NCBI GenBank assembly: GCA_019116345.1 | Contig: DXBV01000025.1 | Location: 1 to 64,000 of the forward strand | DNA from: Candidatus Allofournierella merdipullorum | Lineage (GTDB): Bacteria; Bacillota; Clostridia; Oscillospirales; Ruminococcaceae | Direction: 5' to 3' | Length of the DNA: 64,000 nt | Part shown: piece after piece, positions 1 through 9,088 of the stretch | Position numbering within the stretch: the stretch's first letter is position 1 | How the letters are laid out: every line of letters starts with the position of its first letter | Program-made: the position numbers and the translations under genes | Notes under the pieces: generated by a model | The model's database searches: none | What the model was told of the DNA's origin: nothing | Seen by the model: the letters and a program-made list of their open reading frames with translations, nothing else

Positions 1-1970
1 GCCTTGTGGCAGTCGCTGCCCTTGCCGCCGTGCTGGCCGCTTTCGATGTATTTCTTGGCGTTGTCCCACGCGCCGCCGGAGTTGGCCATCATCACCGCCA
101 GCACAAAGCCGGTGACGGTGGTGCCGGCCAAAAAGCCCGCCACGCCGTTCACGCCCAGGATGAGGCCCACCACAACGGGCACGATCACCGCGATGAGGGC
201 CGGGGGCAGCATCAGCTTCTGGGCGCTGCGGGTGCACATATCCACGCAGCTGGCGTAGTCCGGTTCCGCCTTGCCTTCCATCAGGCCGGTGATGGTGGCA
301 AACTGACGGCGCACCTCCACCACGATGCTCTGGGCCGCCTTGCCCACCGCGTCCATGGTGAGCGCCGCGAACAGGAAGGGCAGCATGCCGCCGATGAACA
401 GGCCGATGAGGGTGGTGGGGTTGGTGATGGTCAGGTCAAGGGCCATGTCCGGCTTGATCTGATGCACCTTGTCGATGTAGCTGGCGATGAGGGCCAGGGC
501 GGTGAGGGCCGCACTGCCGATGGCAAAGCCCTTGCCGGTGGCGGCGGTGGTATTGCCCAGGGAATCCAGCGCGTCGGTGCGCTGACGCACCTCGGCGGGC
601 ATGTGGGTCATCTCGGCAATGCCGCCGGCGTTGTCGGCGATGGGGCCGTAGGCGTCGGTGGCCAGGGTGATGCCCAGGGTGCTGAGCATACCCACGGCGC
701 TCACGCCCACGCCGTAAAGGCCCATGTTGAAGTCGGACGCGCCGCCGGCGCAGAAGTAGCTCAGCAGAACGCTCACGCCCACGATGACCACCGGGGCCAC
801 GGTGCTCAGCATGCCCAGGGACAGACCGCTGATGATGACGGTGGCGCTGCCGGTCTCGCTGGAGGCGCTGAGGCGCTGGGTGGGCTTGTAGGTGTCGGAG
901 GTGTAGTACTCGGTAATGGCGCCGATGGCAACGCCCGCCACCAGGCCGCTGATGACCGCGATGAACACACCGGTGGCGTGCTCGGCGGGCAGCAGCCAGT
1001 GCACCGCGAACCATGCGCACACCGCGATCAGGCCGCTGGCGATGTAGGTGCCGGTGCGCAGGGCGGTGAGCAGGTTTTTCTGGCTCGCGCCCTCTTTCGT
1101 TTTGACAAAGAAGCTGCCCACGATGGAGCACACCACGCCCAGCGCCGCCAGCAGCATGGGCACGCTGACGCCGTTGGCGCCGTAGCCCGCGGCCACGGCC
1201 AGGGCGCAGGTGGAGACGATGGAGCCCACATAGCTCTCATACAGGTCTGCGCCCATGCCGGCCACGTCGCCCACGTTATCGCCCACGTTGTCGGCGATGA
1301 CGGCGGGGTTGCGGGGGTCGTCCTCGGGGATGCCCGCTTCCACCTTGCCCACCAGGTCGGCGCCCACGTCGGCCGCCTTGGTGAAGATGCCGCCGCCCAC
1401 GCGGGCAAACAGCGCCATGCTGGAGGCGCCCATGCCGAAGGTGAGCATGTTGGCGGTGATGTTCTGGATCAGCAGTTCGCTGGAGGCCACCGGGTCCACG
1501 GCGGTGTACCAGAACTTGAGGAAGAAGTACCAGATGGACAGGTCCAGAAGGCCCAGGCCCACCACGGTGAAGCCCATGACGCTGCCCGCCGAGAACGCCA
1601 CCCGCAGGCCGCGGTTGAGGCTTTCGGAGGCGGCGTTGGCGGTGCGGCAGTTGGCCATGGTGGCCGTTTTCATGCCCACAAAGCCCGCCAGGCCGCTGAA
1701 GAAGCCGCCGGTGACGAAAGCGAAGGGAGTGAAGAAACTGAGGAAACCGAGAGCTGCCATGGCCAGCAAAATGCAGAACACCACCACGAAGAAAACGGCC
1801 ACGCCTTTGTACTGCCGCTTCAGGTAGGCGGTGGCGCCGCTGCTCACCGCATTGGAGATCTTCTCCATCTGCGGCGTTCCCACGGGCTGCGCCTTCACCC
1901 GCCGGAACATGGTGGCGGAAAAGACCAGCGCCAGCACCGCGCCCACCGCCACAAGGACCATCGCGTTCAT
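1..1970 (-). CDS. hppA: K+-dependent membrane-bound pyrophosphatase (ion pump), C-terminus off window
   Basis: Integral membrane pyrophosphatase that couples PPi hydrolysis to Na+ or H+ export. Reading the minus strand from ATG at 1970 gives about 656 codons, open to the window edge, so the C-terminus is missing. Visible family marks: the EDDPRNPAVIADNVGDNVGD pyrophosphate-binding loop, the GNTTAATGKGFAIGSAAL helix, and near the edge NSGGAWDNAKKYIE. The Ala in GNTTAA (Lys in the K+-independent class) and the following GKG place it in the K+-dependent class, which in Clostridia is usually a Na+ pump; that specificity is inferred from family knowledge. A strong ribosome site (AAAAGGAGGG) precedes the start. 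Many hydrophobic segments are evident throughout. Confidence 0.95.
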   Translation of the reverse strand, partial: MNAMVLVAVGAVLALVFSATMFRRVKAQPVGTPQMEKISNAVSSGATAYLKRQYKGVAVFFVVVFCILLAMAALGFLSFFTPFAFVTGGFFSGLAGFVGMKTATMANCRTANAASESLNRGLRVAFSAGSVMGFTVVGLGLLDLSIWYFFLKFWYTAVDPVASSELLIQNITANMLTFGMGASSMALFARVGGGIFTKAADVGADLVGKVEAGIPEDDPRNPAVIADNVGDNVGDVAGMGADLYESYVGSIVSTCALAVAAGYGANGVSVPMLLAALGVVCSIVGSFFVKTKEGASQKNLLTALRTGTYIASGLIAVCAWFAVHWLLPAEHATGVFIAVISGLVAGVAIGAITEYYTSDTYKPTQRLSASSETGSATVIISGLSLGMLSTVAPVVIVGVSVLLSYFCAGGASDFNMGLYGVGVSAVGMLSTLGITLATDAYGPIADNAGGIAEMTHMPAEVRQRTDALDSLGNTTAATGKGFAIGSAALTALALIASYIDKVHQIKPDMALDLTITNPTTLIGLFIGGMLPFLFAALTMDAVGKAAQSIVVEVRRQFATITGLMEGKAEPDYASCVDMCTRSAQKLMLPPALIAVIVPVVVGLILGVNGVAGFLAGTTVTGFVLAVMMANSGGAWDNAKKYIESGQHGGKGSDCHK

Positions 1971-2014
1971 AAAATTGAGACCCTCCTTTTAAATTGGGCG
2001 TCCCGGTGTAAAAC

Positions 2015-2039
2015 AGCCTGCCGCATTCCGCGGCAGGCT
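2015..2039 (-). promoter_or_regulatory. hairpin in the hppA 5' leader
   Basis: A perfect 10-bp stem, AGCCTGCCGC / GCGGCAGGCT, with a 5-nt loop lies in the hppA leader and is flanked by CCGGT/ACCGG that can extend it. Read on the minus strand it is followed by GTTTTA, so it could be a weak attenuator or an mRNA-stabilising hairpin. No ligand-binding aptamer was recognised. Confidence 0.4.
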
Positions 2040-2066
2040 ACCGGACGACACACTGTTTGTTGCTTC

Positions 2067-2095
2067 ATTATAGAGTATTTTTTCACGATGAGCAA
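2067..2095 (-). promoter_or_regulatory. sigma-A promoter of hppA
   Basis: On the minus strand TTGCTC, 17-nt spacer, TATAAT, about 97 nt upstream of the hppA start and before the leader hairpin. Good match to the vegetative consensus. Confidence 0.65.
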
Positions 2096-2159
2096 CACAA
2101 TTTGTAAAATAAGCACGGTTTTTTTATAAAATTGTCCGTTTTGCACCATTGTTTGTTCT

Positions 2160-2187
2160 TTGTTCCGTCACAATTTCATGCTATAAT
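2160..2187 (+). promoter_or_regulatory. promoter of the patatin-like gene
   Basis: A perfect TATAAT at 2182-2187 with a weak TTGTTC 16 nt upstream. It is divergent from the hppA promoter in the AT-rich intergenic region and about 60 nt from the patatin start. Confidence 0.5.
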
Positions 2188-2248
2188 ATGGTAACATAGA
2201 AAACCAACATTACCGGACGGCCCCCTCCGGGCCGGAAAGGACAACGGA

Positions 2249-3397
2249 ATGACAAAAGGTCTTGTTCTGGCCGGCGGCGGCGCGAAAGGCAGCTATCAGG
2301 TGGGGGTCTACAAGGCCCTCTCCGAGCTGGACTGGCACGCGGGTGTGATCGCGGGCACCTCGGTGGGGTGTCTGAACGGGGCGCTCTTCGCGCTGGACAA
2401 CTGGGAGCTGGCTCAGGAGATGTGGCTGACCATCGGCGACGACCAGGTGATGGAGCCTGCCGCCGACGGCCGCCCCGCCGACTGGGGCGACTTTCTGCAG
2501 GCGGCGGTGGAGCACGGGGGCATGGACGTGACCCCGCTGGAGGCCACCGTGCGCCGGGTGGTGGACGAGCAGGCCCTGCGGGCGGCGCCGGTGCGCTACG
2601 GGCTGGTGACGGTGCAGAAAAACACCTTAAAGCCCCTGCGGCTGACGCTGGAGGAGATCCCCGAGGGCAAACTGGCGGACTACATGCTGGCCTCGGCGGC
2701 CTGTTTCCCGGCCTTCCGGGCCCGCACCATCGACGGCGAGGAATACATCGACGGAGGCTGGTCCGACAATATGCCTCTGGGGCTGGCCGCCCGAATGGGG
2801 GCCGAGGAGCTGCTGGCGGTGGACGTGGACGGCGTGGGCGTGACGCTGCCCAACCTCACCGGCCTGCCCACCACCTGCGTGCGCAGCTACTGGGACCTGG
2901 GGCCCATCCTGCGCTTTGAGCCGGCCACGGCAAAGCGGAACATCGCCCTGGGCTATCAGGACTGCTACCGGGCCTTCGGCCGCGTTTCCGGCACCGCCTA
3001 CGCCCTGCGGGCGGGTGAGGACAAGAAGCTGGCGGAGCGGTTCGTGCGGCCCTACGCCCGGGTACTGCGCTCGGCCATCGGGCGCAGCCCGTCTCTGGCG
3101 CTCACCGAGCGGTCGGCTCTGCGGCCCATGGAGCGCTGGTGCGACACCGAGCAGGCCCGGGCGCTGGCCCCGCTGGAGCGGGCGGCCGAGCTGGCCGGGG
3201 TAGACCCGGTGGGCATTTACACCGCCGATGAACTGTGCGAAGCCTTTCTGGAGCGCAGCGACGAAGAGGCCGCCGCCCGCTTTTACCCGCTGTTTCAGCA
3301 GGAAACGGGCTGGCGTCCCATGGAGGCGGCGGTTTCGGCGGCCGTTCCCGGGGAATTCCTCACGGCGCTGGTGCGCTTTGTTCTCACGGCGCAGTAA
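2249..3397 (+). CDS. patatin-like phospholipase
   Basis: Predicted serine lipid acyl hydrolase of the patatin family, 382 aa. The N-terminus has the oxyanion-hole glycine loop (LAGGGAKGSY, about residues 7-16) and the nucleophile elbow GTSVG (about 37-41). The Asp of the Ser-Asp dyad lies in YIDGGWSDNMPL (about 168-179). There is no signal peptide or membrane helix, so it is probably cytosolic or peripheral. The C-terminal ~170 residues follow the catalytic core and are not assigned. The start is supported by a GGAAAGGA ribosome site. It lies 24 nt upstream of an enzyme-I-like gene and shares a terminator with it, so the two are likely one transcript. The substrate is unknown. Confidence 0.88.
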   Translation: MTKGLVLAGGGAKGSYQVGVYKALSELDWHAGVIAGTSVGCLNGALFALDNWELAQEMWLTIGDDQVMEPAADGRPADWGDFLQAAVEHGGMDVTPLEATVRRVVDEQALRAAPVRYGLVTVQKNTLKPLRLTLEEIPEGKLADYMLASAACFPAFRARTIDGEEYIDGGWSDNMPLGLAARMGAEELLAVDVDGVGVTLPNLTGLPTTCVRSYWDLGPILRFEPATAKRNIALGYQDCYRAFGRVSGTAYALRAGEDKKLAERFVRPYARVLRSAIGRSPSLALTERSALRPMERWCDTEQARALAPLERAAELAGVDPVGIYTADELCEAFLERSDEEAAARFYPLFQQETGWRPMEAAVSAAVPGEFLTALVRFVLTAQ

Positions 3398-3421
3398 GCG
3401 CCTTTAAAAGGGGGGACATCC

Positions 3422-5044
3422 ATGCAGGTGTATCAGGGAGCGAAGGCGTCGCCGGGCCTGGTGATGGGTCCGGTGCGGCGGCTGCGGCACAGCGGGCCGG
3501 GCCTTGAGCGGGTGGTGCAGACCCCCGGCCGGGAGCAGGCCCTGCTGAACGCGGCGGTGGTGCTGGCCAAGGACGAGCTTCGCCTGTTGGAAGAAGCCGC
3601 CGAGGGCACCGACAAGGACATCTTCCTGTTCCAGCAGGTCATGCTGGACGACCCCGGCCTCAACCGGGAAATCGCCTCCTACATCGCCGCCGGCGCGGGG
3701 GCAGCCCCCGCGGTGGAGCGGGCGGCCCAGCTGTACGCCGGACGCATCGAGGCGGCGGAGGACGAATACATACGCCAGCGGGCGGCGGACGTGCTGGACG
3801 CCTGCCGCCGGGTGGTGAACATTCTGGATGGCCGGCCCCGCACCCCGCTGCGGCTGGAAACGCCCTGTATCCTGGTGAGCGAGTGCATCTATCCCAGCGA
3901 CATCGTCTCCATCGGGCGGGGGATGCTGCTGGGGGTGGCCTGCGCCGAGGGCAGCGAACAGAGCCACGCCTCCATCATCGCCCGCACCATGGGCATTCCC
4001 GCGGTGGTGCAGCTGGGGGATGACTTCCTGAACGAGAACTGCGCCGGCGGCGCGGTGCTGGACGCGGACAACGGCCGCCTCATCCTGGAACCGGACGAGA
4101 CGGTGCGCAAGGACGCCCAGCGGCGCATCGTGGGCTCTTCCATTCTGAAAAAGCGGCTGGCGGCTCTGGGCGCGGGGCCCTGCCGCACCAGGGACGGCGC
4201 CCATGTGGCGCTGCTGGCCAGCTGCTCCGGCCCCGAGGACGTGGAGCTGGCCATGCAGGCGGGCGCCGAGGGCGTGGGCCTTCTCCGCAGCGAGTTCTCC
4301 ATCATGGCGGGGCGCATCCCCGGCGAGGAAGAGCAGTACTATTTCTACCTCAGCTGCCTGCAGGCCGCGGGGGGCAAGCCGGTGACCGTGCGCACCTTCG
4401 ACATCGGCGCCGACAAGAGCGTGCCCGGCCTCACCGAGGACTCCCCCAACCCGGCCCTGGGCATGCGGGGCCTGCGGATGAGCCTGGCTCATCCCCAGAT
4501 GTTCGAGGAACAGCTGTGCGCCCTGCTGCGGGCGGGAGCGCGGGGGCCGCTGCGGGTGTCCATCCCCATGGTGTCCTGCCCGGAGGACTGGCTGCGGGCC
4601 ATGGAGCACGTGGAGCGGGCCCGCCGCTCGCTGCGCCGCCGGGGGCTGGTGTTCAACGAGGAGATGGAGTTCGGCTGCATGGTGGAGACCCCCAGCGCCG
4701 CCCTGCTGGCCGGGGACATCCTGGCCGCCGGGTGCAAGTTCCTGGTGGTGGGCACCAACGACCTGGTGCAGTACACCTACGCCGCCGACCGGCTGGACGG
4801 CCGCTTCTCCGATTATTTCAGTTCCCGCAGCCCGGCGGTTCACCGGCTGGTGGGCCTGGTCATCGACGCGGCGGGGGAAGCCGGCGCGCCGGTGTGCATC
4901 TGCGGGGTGCACGCGGGCAGCCCCAACCAGGTGGTGCGCTACGCCCGCCAGGGCGTGCGGTGCTTCTCCATCGAGGCCGCCAGCCTGCTGCAGGTGAAGG
5001 CCCGTCTGCTGGAAGAGGACCTGACCGCCCCCGCCGCCGACTGA
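3422..5044 (+). CDS. divergent PTS enzyme I-like PEP-utilising phosphotransferase
   Basis: 540-aa paralogue of PTS enzyme I. It has the N-terminal HPr-binding/phosphohistidine region, with the active His in EQSHASIIARTMGIPA (about H182), and the C-terminal PEP-binding barrel. Barrel residues expected for catalysis are present: Arg in GLLRSEF, Arg in VRTFDIGADK, the METPSAALLA and GTNDLVQYTYAADR segments, and the catalytic Cys in CICGVHAG. It differs from the canonical enzyme I at 9436-11145 in these motifs (EQSHAS for TSHSA, LLRSEF for LFRTEF, CGVHAG for CGEAAA). It may serve a separate PTS or a regulatory phosphorelay. Ribosome site GGGGGGAC. It is co-oriented with the lipase gene and ended by a strong terminator. 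Confidence 0.85.
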   Translation: MQVYQGAKASPGLVMGPVRRLRHSGPGLERVVQTPGREQALLNAAVVLAKDELRLLEEAAEGTDKDIFLFQQVMLDDPGLNREIASYIAAGAGAAPAVERAAQLYAGRIEAAEDEYIRQRAADVLDACRRVVNILDGRPRTPLRLETPCILVSECIYPSDIVSIGRGMLLGVACAEGSEQSHASIIARTMGIPAVVQLGDDFLNENCAGGAVLDADNGRLILEPDETVRKDAQRRIVGSSILKKRLAALGAGPCRTRDGAHVALLASCSGPEDVELAMQAGAEGVGLLRSEFSIMAGRIPGEEEQYYFYLSCLQAAGGKPVTVRTFDIGADKSVPGLTEDSPNPALGMRGLRMSLAHPQMFEEQLCALLRAGARGPLRVSIPMVSCPEDWLRAMEHVERARRSLRRRGLVFNEEMEFGCMVETPSAALLAGDILAAGCKFLVVGTNDLVQYTYAADRLDGRFSDYFSSRSPAVHRLVGLVIDAAGEAGAPVCICGVHAGSPNQVVRYARQGVRCFSIEAASLLQVKARLLEEDLTAPAAD

Positions 5045-5059
5045 TTTTTGACCGCCTTC

Positions 5060-5092
5060 AAGGCCCGGCACGTTTGTGCCGGGCCTTTTTTT
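5060..5092 (+). terminator. intrinsic terminator after the enzyme I-like gene
   Basis: A perfect 12-bp stem AAGGCCCGGCAC / GTGCCGGGCCTT with a GTTT loop, followed by a run of Ts, 15 nt after the stop codon. Confidence 0.93.
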
Positions 5093-5100
5093 GCCGTTCT

Positions 5101-5260
5101 ATCGTGCGTGAACGTGCTCGATTTTTGATGATTTTTTGCGTATTTTCCCTCGTTTTGCCGTCAAAACCCGAAAGATACGCCAAAACTGGTCACAATAGCC
5201 AAAAACCGGGGCGAATTTTCTGCGTTATCGTGAATGAATTTGCTTGATTTTGATTATTTC
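5101..5260 (+). promoter_or_regulatory. pair of imperfect direct repeats upstream of the fru regulator (candidate operators)
   Basis: Two copies of an AT-rich ~33-nt block share the frame ATCGTG-xx-TGAA-xx-TGCT-x-GATTTT. The first starts at 5101 and the second at 5227, 126 bp apart, close to 12 helical turns. The downstream copy runs into the -35 of the promoter at 5244. This fits binding sites for the DeoR-type regulator encoded just downstream, possibly with DNA looping. It is inference from repeat geometry only. Confidence 0.4.
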
Positions 5261-5272
5261 CCATGGTATACT
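5244..5272 (+). promoter_or_regulatory. promoter of the fructose PTS operon
   Basis: TTGATT, 17-nt spacer, TATACT, 30 nt upstream of the DeoR-type regulator start. The -35 overlaps the second direct repeat, as expected for a repressed promoter. Confidence 0.65.
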
Positions 5273-5302
5273 TGAGGGCAGAAGGAAAGGATGTGACGGG
5301 AA

Positions 5303-6058
5303 ATGCTGGCAGAAGAACGGTTTGCGGCCATTCAGGAGCTGCTGCAAAAAAAGCGTGCGGCCACCGTCACCGAGCTGGCCCAGGCGCTGGACGCCTCGGA
5401 ATCCACCATCCGGCGGGATCTGATACTCCTGGCCGGGCAGGGCAAACTAAATAAGGTGCACGGCGGGGCCGTGGCCCGGGAGGACGCCTTTGACGCGGGC
5501 GAGGAAGCCATGAGCGCCAAGGAGCTGCTGAACGTGGCCGAAAAACAGGCCATCGCCCGCTACGCCGCAAAGCAGATCCAGCCGGACGACGTGATCTTTC
5601 TGGACGCGGGCAGCACCACCCTGATGATGCTGGACTACCTGCAGCCGGGGGGCGCGGTGATCGTGACCAGCGGCGTGATGCACGCCCAGAAGCTGGTGCA
5701 GAAGGGCTTCAAAGCCTATGTGCCCGGGGGAATGCTCAAGCCGGGCACCGAGGCCATCGTGGGCGCGGAGGCGGTGCAGAGCCTCTCCCGCTACAACTTC
5801 ACCAAAGCCTTTCTGGGCGTGAACGGCATCGCTCTCAGCCAGGGCTACACCACCCCCGACCCGGAGGAGGCGCTGGTGAAATCCACCGCCATGGAGCGGG
5901 CCTATGTGAGCTACATCCTGGCGGATTCCTCCAAGTTCGGCCGGGTCTCGGCTGTGACGGTGGCGCCGCTGGACCGGGGCTGCATCATCACCGACCACCT
6001 GCCGGACAAAATTTACGCAAAACACGCCATCATCAAGGAGGTCGAGCCTGACCAATGA
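5303..6058 (+). CDS. fruR: DeoR-family transcriptional regulator of the fructose operon
   Basis: 251-aa DeoR-type regulator. Residues 1-57 form the winged helix-turn-helix, with the family signature around VTELAQALDASESTIRRD, followed by the KVHGGAV hinge. The rest is the sugar-phosphate-sensing DeoRC domain, with the FLDAGSTT and NGIALSQGYTTPDPEEA segments. In this context the effector is most likely fructose 1-phosphate (inference from fruK/fruA linkage). The 3' end overlaps the fruK start (ATGA), so the two are translationally coupled. Upstream direct repeats and the promoter suggest autoregulation. Confidence 0.9.
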   Translation: MLAEERFAAIQELLQKKRAATVTELAQALDASESTIRRDLILLAGQGKLNKVHGGAVAREDAFDAGEEAMSAKELLNVAEKQAIARYAAKQIQPDDVIFLDAGSTTLMMLDYLQPGGAVIVTSGVMHAQKLVQKGFKAYVPGGMLKPGTEAIVGAEAVQSLSRYNFTKAFLGVNGIALSQGYTTPDPEEALVKSTAMERAYVSYILADSSKFGRVSAVTVAPLDRGCIITDHLPDKIYAKHAIIKEVEPDQ

Positions 6059-6954
6059 TCTACACCGTTACCTTTAACCCCGCGCTTGACTATGTGGTCC
6101 GCCTGCCGGAGCTTGCCCCCGGCGAGGTGAACCGCACCGACAGCGAGGACATCCAGCTGGGCGGCAAGGGCATCAACGTCTCCTGCGTGCTGGGCCAGCT
6201 GGGCTTCGAGAGCGTCGCCCTGGGCTTTGTGGCCGGCTTCACCGGCGAGGCCGTGGAGGCGGGGCTGGCCCGCCGGGGGGTGAAGAGCGACTTCATTCGC
6301 CTGCCCGAGGGCCTCACCCGCATCAACGTCAAGATCAAGGCGGGCACCGAGACCGAGATCAACGGCCGCGGCCCGGCCATTTCCGCCGAGGCGCTGGAGG
6401 AACTGTTCCGCAAGCTGGACGCCCTCACCGCCGGCGACGTGCTGGTGCTGGCGGGCAGCATCCCCTCCAGCCTGCCCAGCGACGTCTACCAGCGCATTCT
6501 GGAAAAACTGGCCCCGAAGGGCGTGCTCTGTGCGGTGGACGCCACCGGCGAACTGCTGGTGAAGGTGCTGCCCTACAAGCCGTTCCTCATCAAGCCCAAC
6601 AACCACGAGCTGGGCGAAATTTTCGGCCGCACCCTTCACACCGAGGACGAGATCGTGGAATGCGCCCGTCTTCTGCAGGACAAGGGCGCCCGCAACGTGC
6701 TGGTGAGCATGGCGGGCGACGGCGCGCTGCTGCTGGACGAAGAGGGCGGCGTGCACCGGCTGAAGGCCATCAAGGGCAAGGTGAAGAACTCGGTGGGCGC
6801 GGGCGACTCCATGGTGGCGGGCTTCGTGGCCGGCTGGCTGGAAAAGGGCGACTGGGCCTGGGCCCTGCGCCTGGGCTCCGCCTGCGGCAGCGCCACCGCC
6901 TTCTCCGACACCCTTGCCACCCGGGCCGAGATCGACGCCCTTTTGCAGCGCTGA
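6055..6954 (+). CDS. fruK: 1-phosphofructokinase
   Basis: 299-aa PfkB-family sugar kinase that phosphorylates fructose 1-phosphate to fructose 1,6-bisphosphate with ATP. It begins MIYTVTFNPALDYVV, has the substrate-binding QLGGKGINVS motif near residues 35-44, and ends with the PfkB signature VGAGDSMVAGF, whose catalytic Asp is about D251. It sits between the DeoR-type regulator (4-bp overlap) and the fructose EII gene, the classical fruRKA order in Firmicutes. The 126-nt gap to fruA holds only a ribosome site (AGAGAGGAAGG) near its end. Confidence 0.95.
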   Translation: MIYTVTFNPALDYVVRLPELAPGEVNRTDSEDIQLGGKGINVSCVLGQLGFESVALGFVAGFTGEAVEAGLARRGVKSDFIRLPEGLTRINVKIKAGTETEINGRGPAISAEALEELFRKLDALTAGDVLVLAGSIPSSLPSDVYQRILEKLAPKGVLCAVDATGELLVKVLPYKPFLIKPNNHELGEIFGRTLHTEDEIVECARLLQDKGARNVLVSMAGDGALLLDEEGGVHRLKAIKGKVKNSVGAGDSMVAGFVAGWLEKGDWAWALRLGSACGSATAFSDTLATRAEIDALLQR

Positions 6955-7079
6955 GGCGGGGGGCAGACCCCCGGCCCTTGGCCCATCCACCCCGCGCCGG
7001 AACCGCCCGGCGCCATTCCATCGCTGACCCAAAGCGGGCAGAGCCACAGCTTTTAAAATAGAGAGAGGAAGGAACAAAC

Positions 7080-9074
7080 ATGCGCATCACAGATTTGCTC
7101 AAACCCCAGAGCATCCTGCTGGGCGGGCAGGCCGCCGACAAGGCGGGCGCCATCGACGCCCTGATCGACCTGCAGGCCGCCGGCGGCCACCTGGCGGACA
7201 AAGCCGCCTACAAGGAGGCCATCCTGGCCCGTGAGGCCCAGAGCAGCACCGCCATCGAGGCGGGCATCGCCGTGCCCCACGCCAAGAGCGACGCGGTGGC
7301 GGGTCCCGGCCTGGCGGCCATGACCCTCACCCAGGGCGTTGACTACGGCGCCATGGACAAGCAGCCCAGCGACCTGTTCTTCATGATCGCCGCCCCTCTG
7401 GACGGCAACCTGCATCTGGAGATCCTCAGCCGCCTGATGGTGCTGCTGATGGACCCGGAGTTCACCTCCGGCCTGCGGGCCGCCAAGAACGCCGAGGAGT
7501 TCCTGGCCGTGATCGACAAGGCCGAGGCCGCCAAGTACGGCGAGGCCGGCGTGCCCGGCGTTGAGTCGGTGGACACCGCCGAGGAAGCCGCCGCCAAGGC
7601 CGCCAGGAACGCGGGCGGCGAGTACCGGGTGCTGGCCGTCACCGCCTGCCCCACCGGCATCGCCCACACCTACATGGCCGCCGAGGCCCTGGAGAAGGCC
7701 GGCAAGGCCCTGAACATCACCGTGAAGGTGGAGACCAACGGCTCCGGCGGCGTGAAGAACGCCCTCACCGCCGAGGAGATCGCCGCGGCCGACGGCATCA
7801 TCATCGCCGCCGACAAGAACGTGGAGACCGCCCGCTTTGACTCAAAGCCGGTCATCTTCGTGCCGGTGAGCGACGGCATCCACAAGGCCGAGGAACTGGT
7901 GAAGAACGCTGCGGCGGGCAACGCTCCCGTCTACCATCACCAGGGCGGCGCCGAGACCGTGGAGGCTGCCTCCACCGTGAAGGAATCCTTGGGCCGCAAG
8001 ACCTACAAGGACCTGATGAACGGCGTTTCCCACATGCTGCCCTTCGTCATCGGCGGCGGCATCCTCATCGCCCTGGCTTTCCTGCTGGACACCTTTGACC
8101 CGAGCAACGCCGCCAACTTCGGCATGGGCACCCCCGTGGCCGCCTTCTTCAAGACCGTGGGCGGCGTAGCCTTCAACTTCATGCTGCCCATCCTGGCGGG
8201 CTACATCGCCATGAGCATCGCCGACCGTCCGGGCCTGGTGGTTGGTTTCGTGGGCGGCAGCATGGCCGCCGCGGGCACCAGCTTCGCCACCATCGCCGGC
8301 ACTGCCGACCCGGTGGCCTCCGGCTTCTTGGGCGCGCTGCTGGCGGGCTTTGTGGGCGGCTACTTCATGCTGGCCTTTGAAAAGCTGTGCGACAAGCTGC
8401 CCCGCAGCCTGGAGGGCATCAAACCCATCCTGCTCTACCCCGTGGTGGGCGTTCTGTTCATGGGCCTGTTCATGTGCGCGTTCGGCCCCATCGTCGGCGC
8501 GCTGAACACCGGTCTGACCAGCTTCCTGGCCGGTCTTGGCGGCACCAGCAAGGTGCTGCTGGGCGCTGTGCTGGGCGGCATGATGAGCATCGACATGGGC
8601 GGCCCCTTCAACAAGGCGGCTTACGTCACCGGCACCGGCGCCATCGCCACCGCCCTTGCGGCGGGCGCGGGCCAGGGCGCCATCGAGTATCAGATGATGG
8701 CCAGCGTCATGGTGGGCGGCATGGTGCCTCCCATTGCCATCGCTCTGTGCACCACCTTCTTTAAGAAGAAGTTCACCGCCGACGAGCGCAAGTCCGGCGT
8801 GGTGAACTACATCATGGGCCTGTGCTTCATCTCCGAGGGCGCCATTCCCTTCGCCGCCGCCGACCCCCTGCGCGTCATCCCCAGCTGCGTTGTGGGCAGC
8901 GCGGTGGCCGGTGCGCTCTCCATGGTCTTCGGCTGCGGCCTGATGGCTCCTCACGGCGGCATCTTCGTCTTCCCCGTGGTCACCAACGTGCTGGGCTACG
9001 TCATCAGCCTGGTGGCGGGCAGCGTCGTGGGCATGGCCATGCTGGCGGCCCTGAAGAAGAACAAGGAAGCCTGA
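7080..9074 (+). CDS. fruA: PTS fructose transporter, fused EIIA-EIIB-EIIC
   Basis: 664-aa fructose permease/phosphotransferase that imports fructose as fructose 1-phosphate. Domain order: IIA (about 1-145; phospho-His in AGIAVPHAKS, H67), an Ala/Glu-rich linker, IIB (about 180-280; phospho-Cys in TACPTGIAHTYMAAE, C190), then a ~340-residue IIC membrane domain starting near KDLMNGVSHMLPFVIGGG, with GGPFNKAAY in the substrate region. All phosphotransfer residues are intact. It is preceded by a strong ribosome site. Downstream HPr and enzyme I complete a self-contained PTS chain, so this locus probably carries the general PTS enzymes as well. Confidence 0.95.
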   Translation: MRITDLLKPQSILLGGQAADKAGAIDALIDLQAAGGHLADKAAYKEAILAREAQSSTAIEAGIAVPHAKSDAVAGPGLAAMTLTQGVDYGAMDKQPSDLFFMIAAPLDGNLHLEILSRLMVLLMDPEFTSGLRAAKNAEEFLAVIDKAEAAKYGEAGVPGVESVDTAEEAAAKAARNAGGEYRVLAVTACPTGIAHTYMAAEALEKAGKALNITVKVETNGSGGVKNALTAEEIAAADGIIIAADKNVETARFDSKPVIFVPVSDGIHKAEELVKNAAAGNAPVYHHQGGAETVEAASTVKESLGRKTYKDLMNGVSHMLPFVIGGGILIALAFLLDTFDPSNAANFGMGTPVAAFFKTVGGVAFNFMLPILAGYIAMSIADRPGLVVGFVGGSMAAAGTSFATIAGTADPVASGFLGALLAGFVGGYFMLAFEKLCDKLPRSLEGIKPILLYPVVGVLFMGLFMCAFGPIVGALNTGLTSFLAGLGGTSKVLLGAVLGGMMSIDMGGPFNKAAYVTGTGAIATALAAGAGQGAIEYQMMASVMVGGMVPPIAIALCTTFFKKKFTADERKSGVVNYIMGLCFISEGAIPFAAADPLRVIPSCVVGSAVAGALSMVFGCGLMAPHGGIFVFPVVTNVLGYVISLVAGSVVGMAMLAALKKNKEA

Positions 9075-9088
9075 TCCGTTTGTACTCC

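Noticed and set aside
6-2129. Long open frame on the plus strand opposite hppA (about 707 codons, His/Gly/Ala-rich)
   Set aside because: The minus strand reads a clear membrane pyrophosphatase. The plus frame has the low-complexity composition typical of antisense frames in GC-rich DNA.
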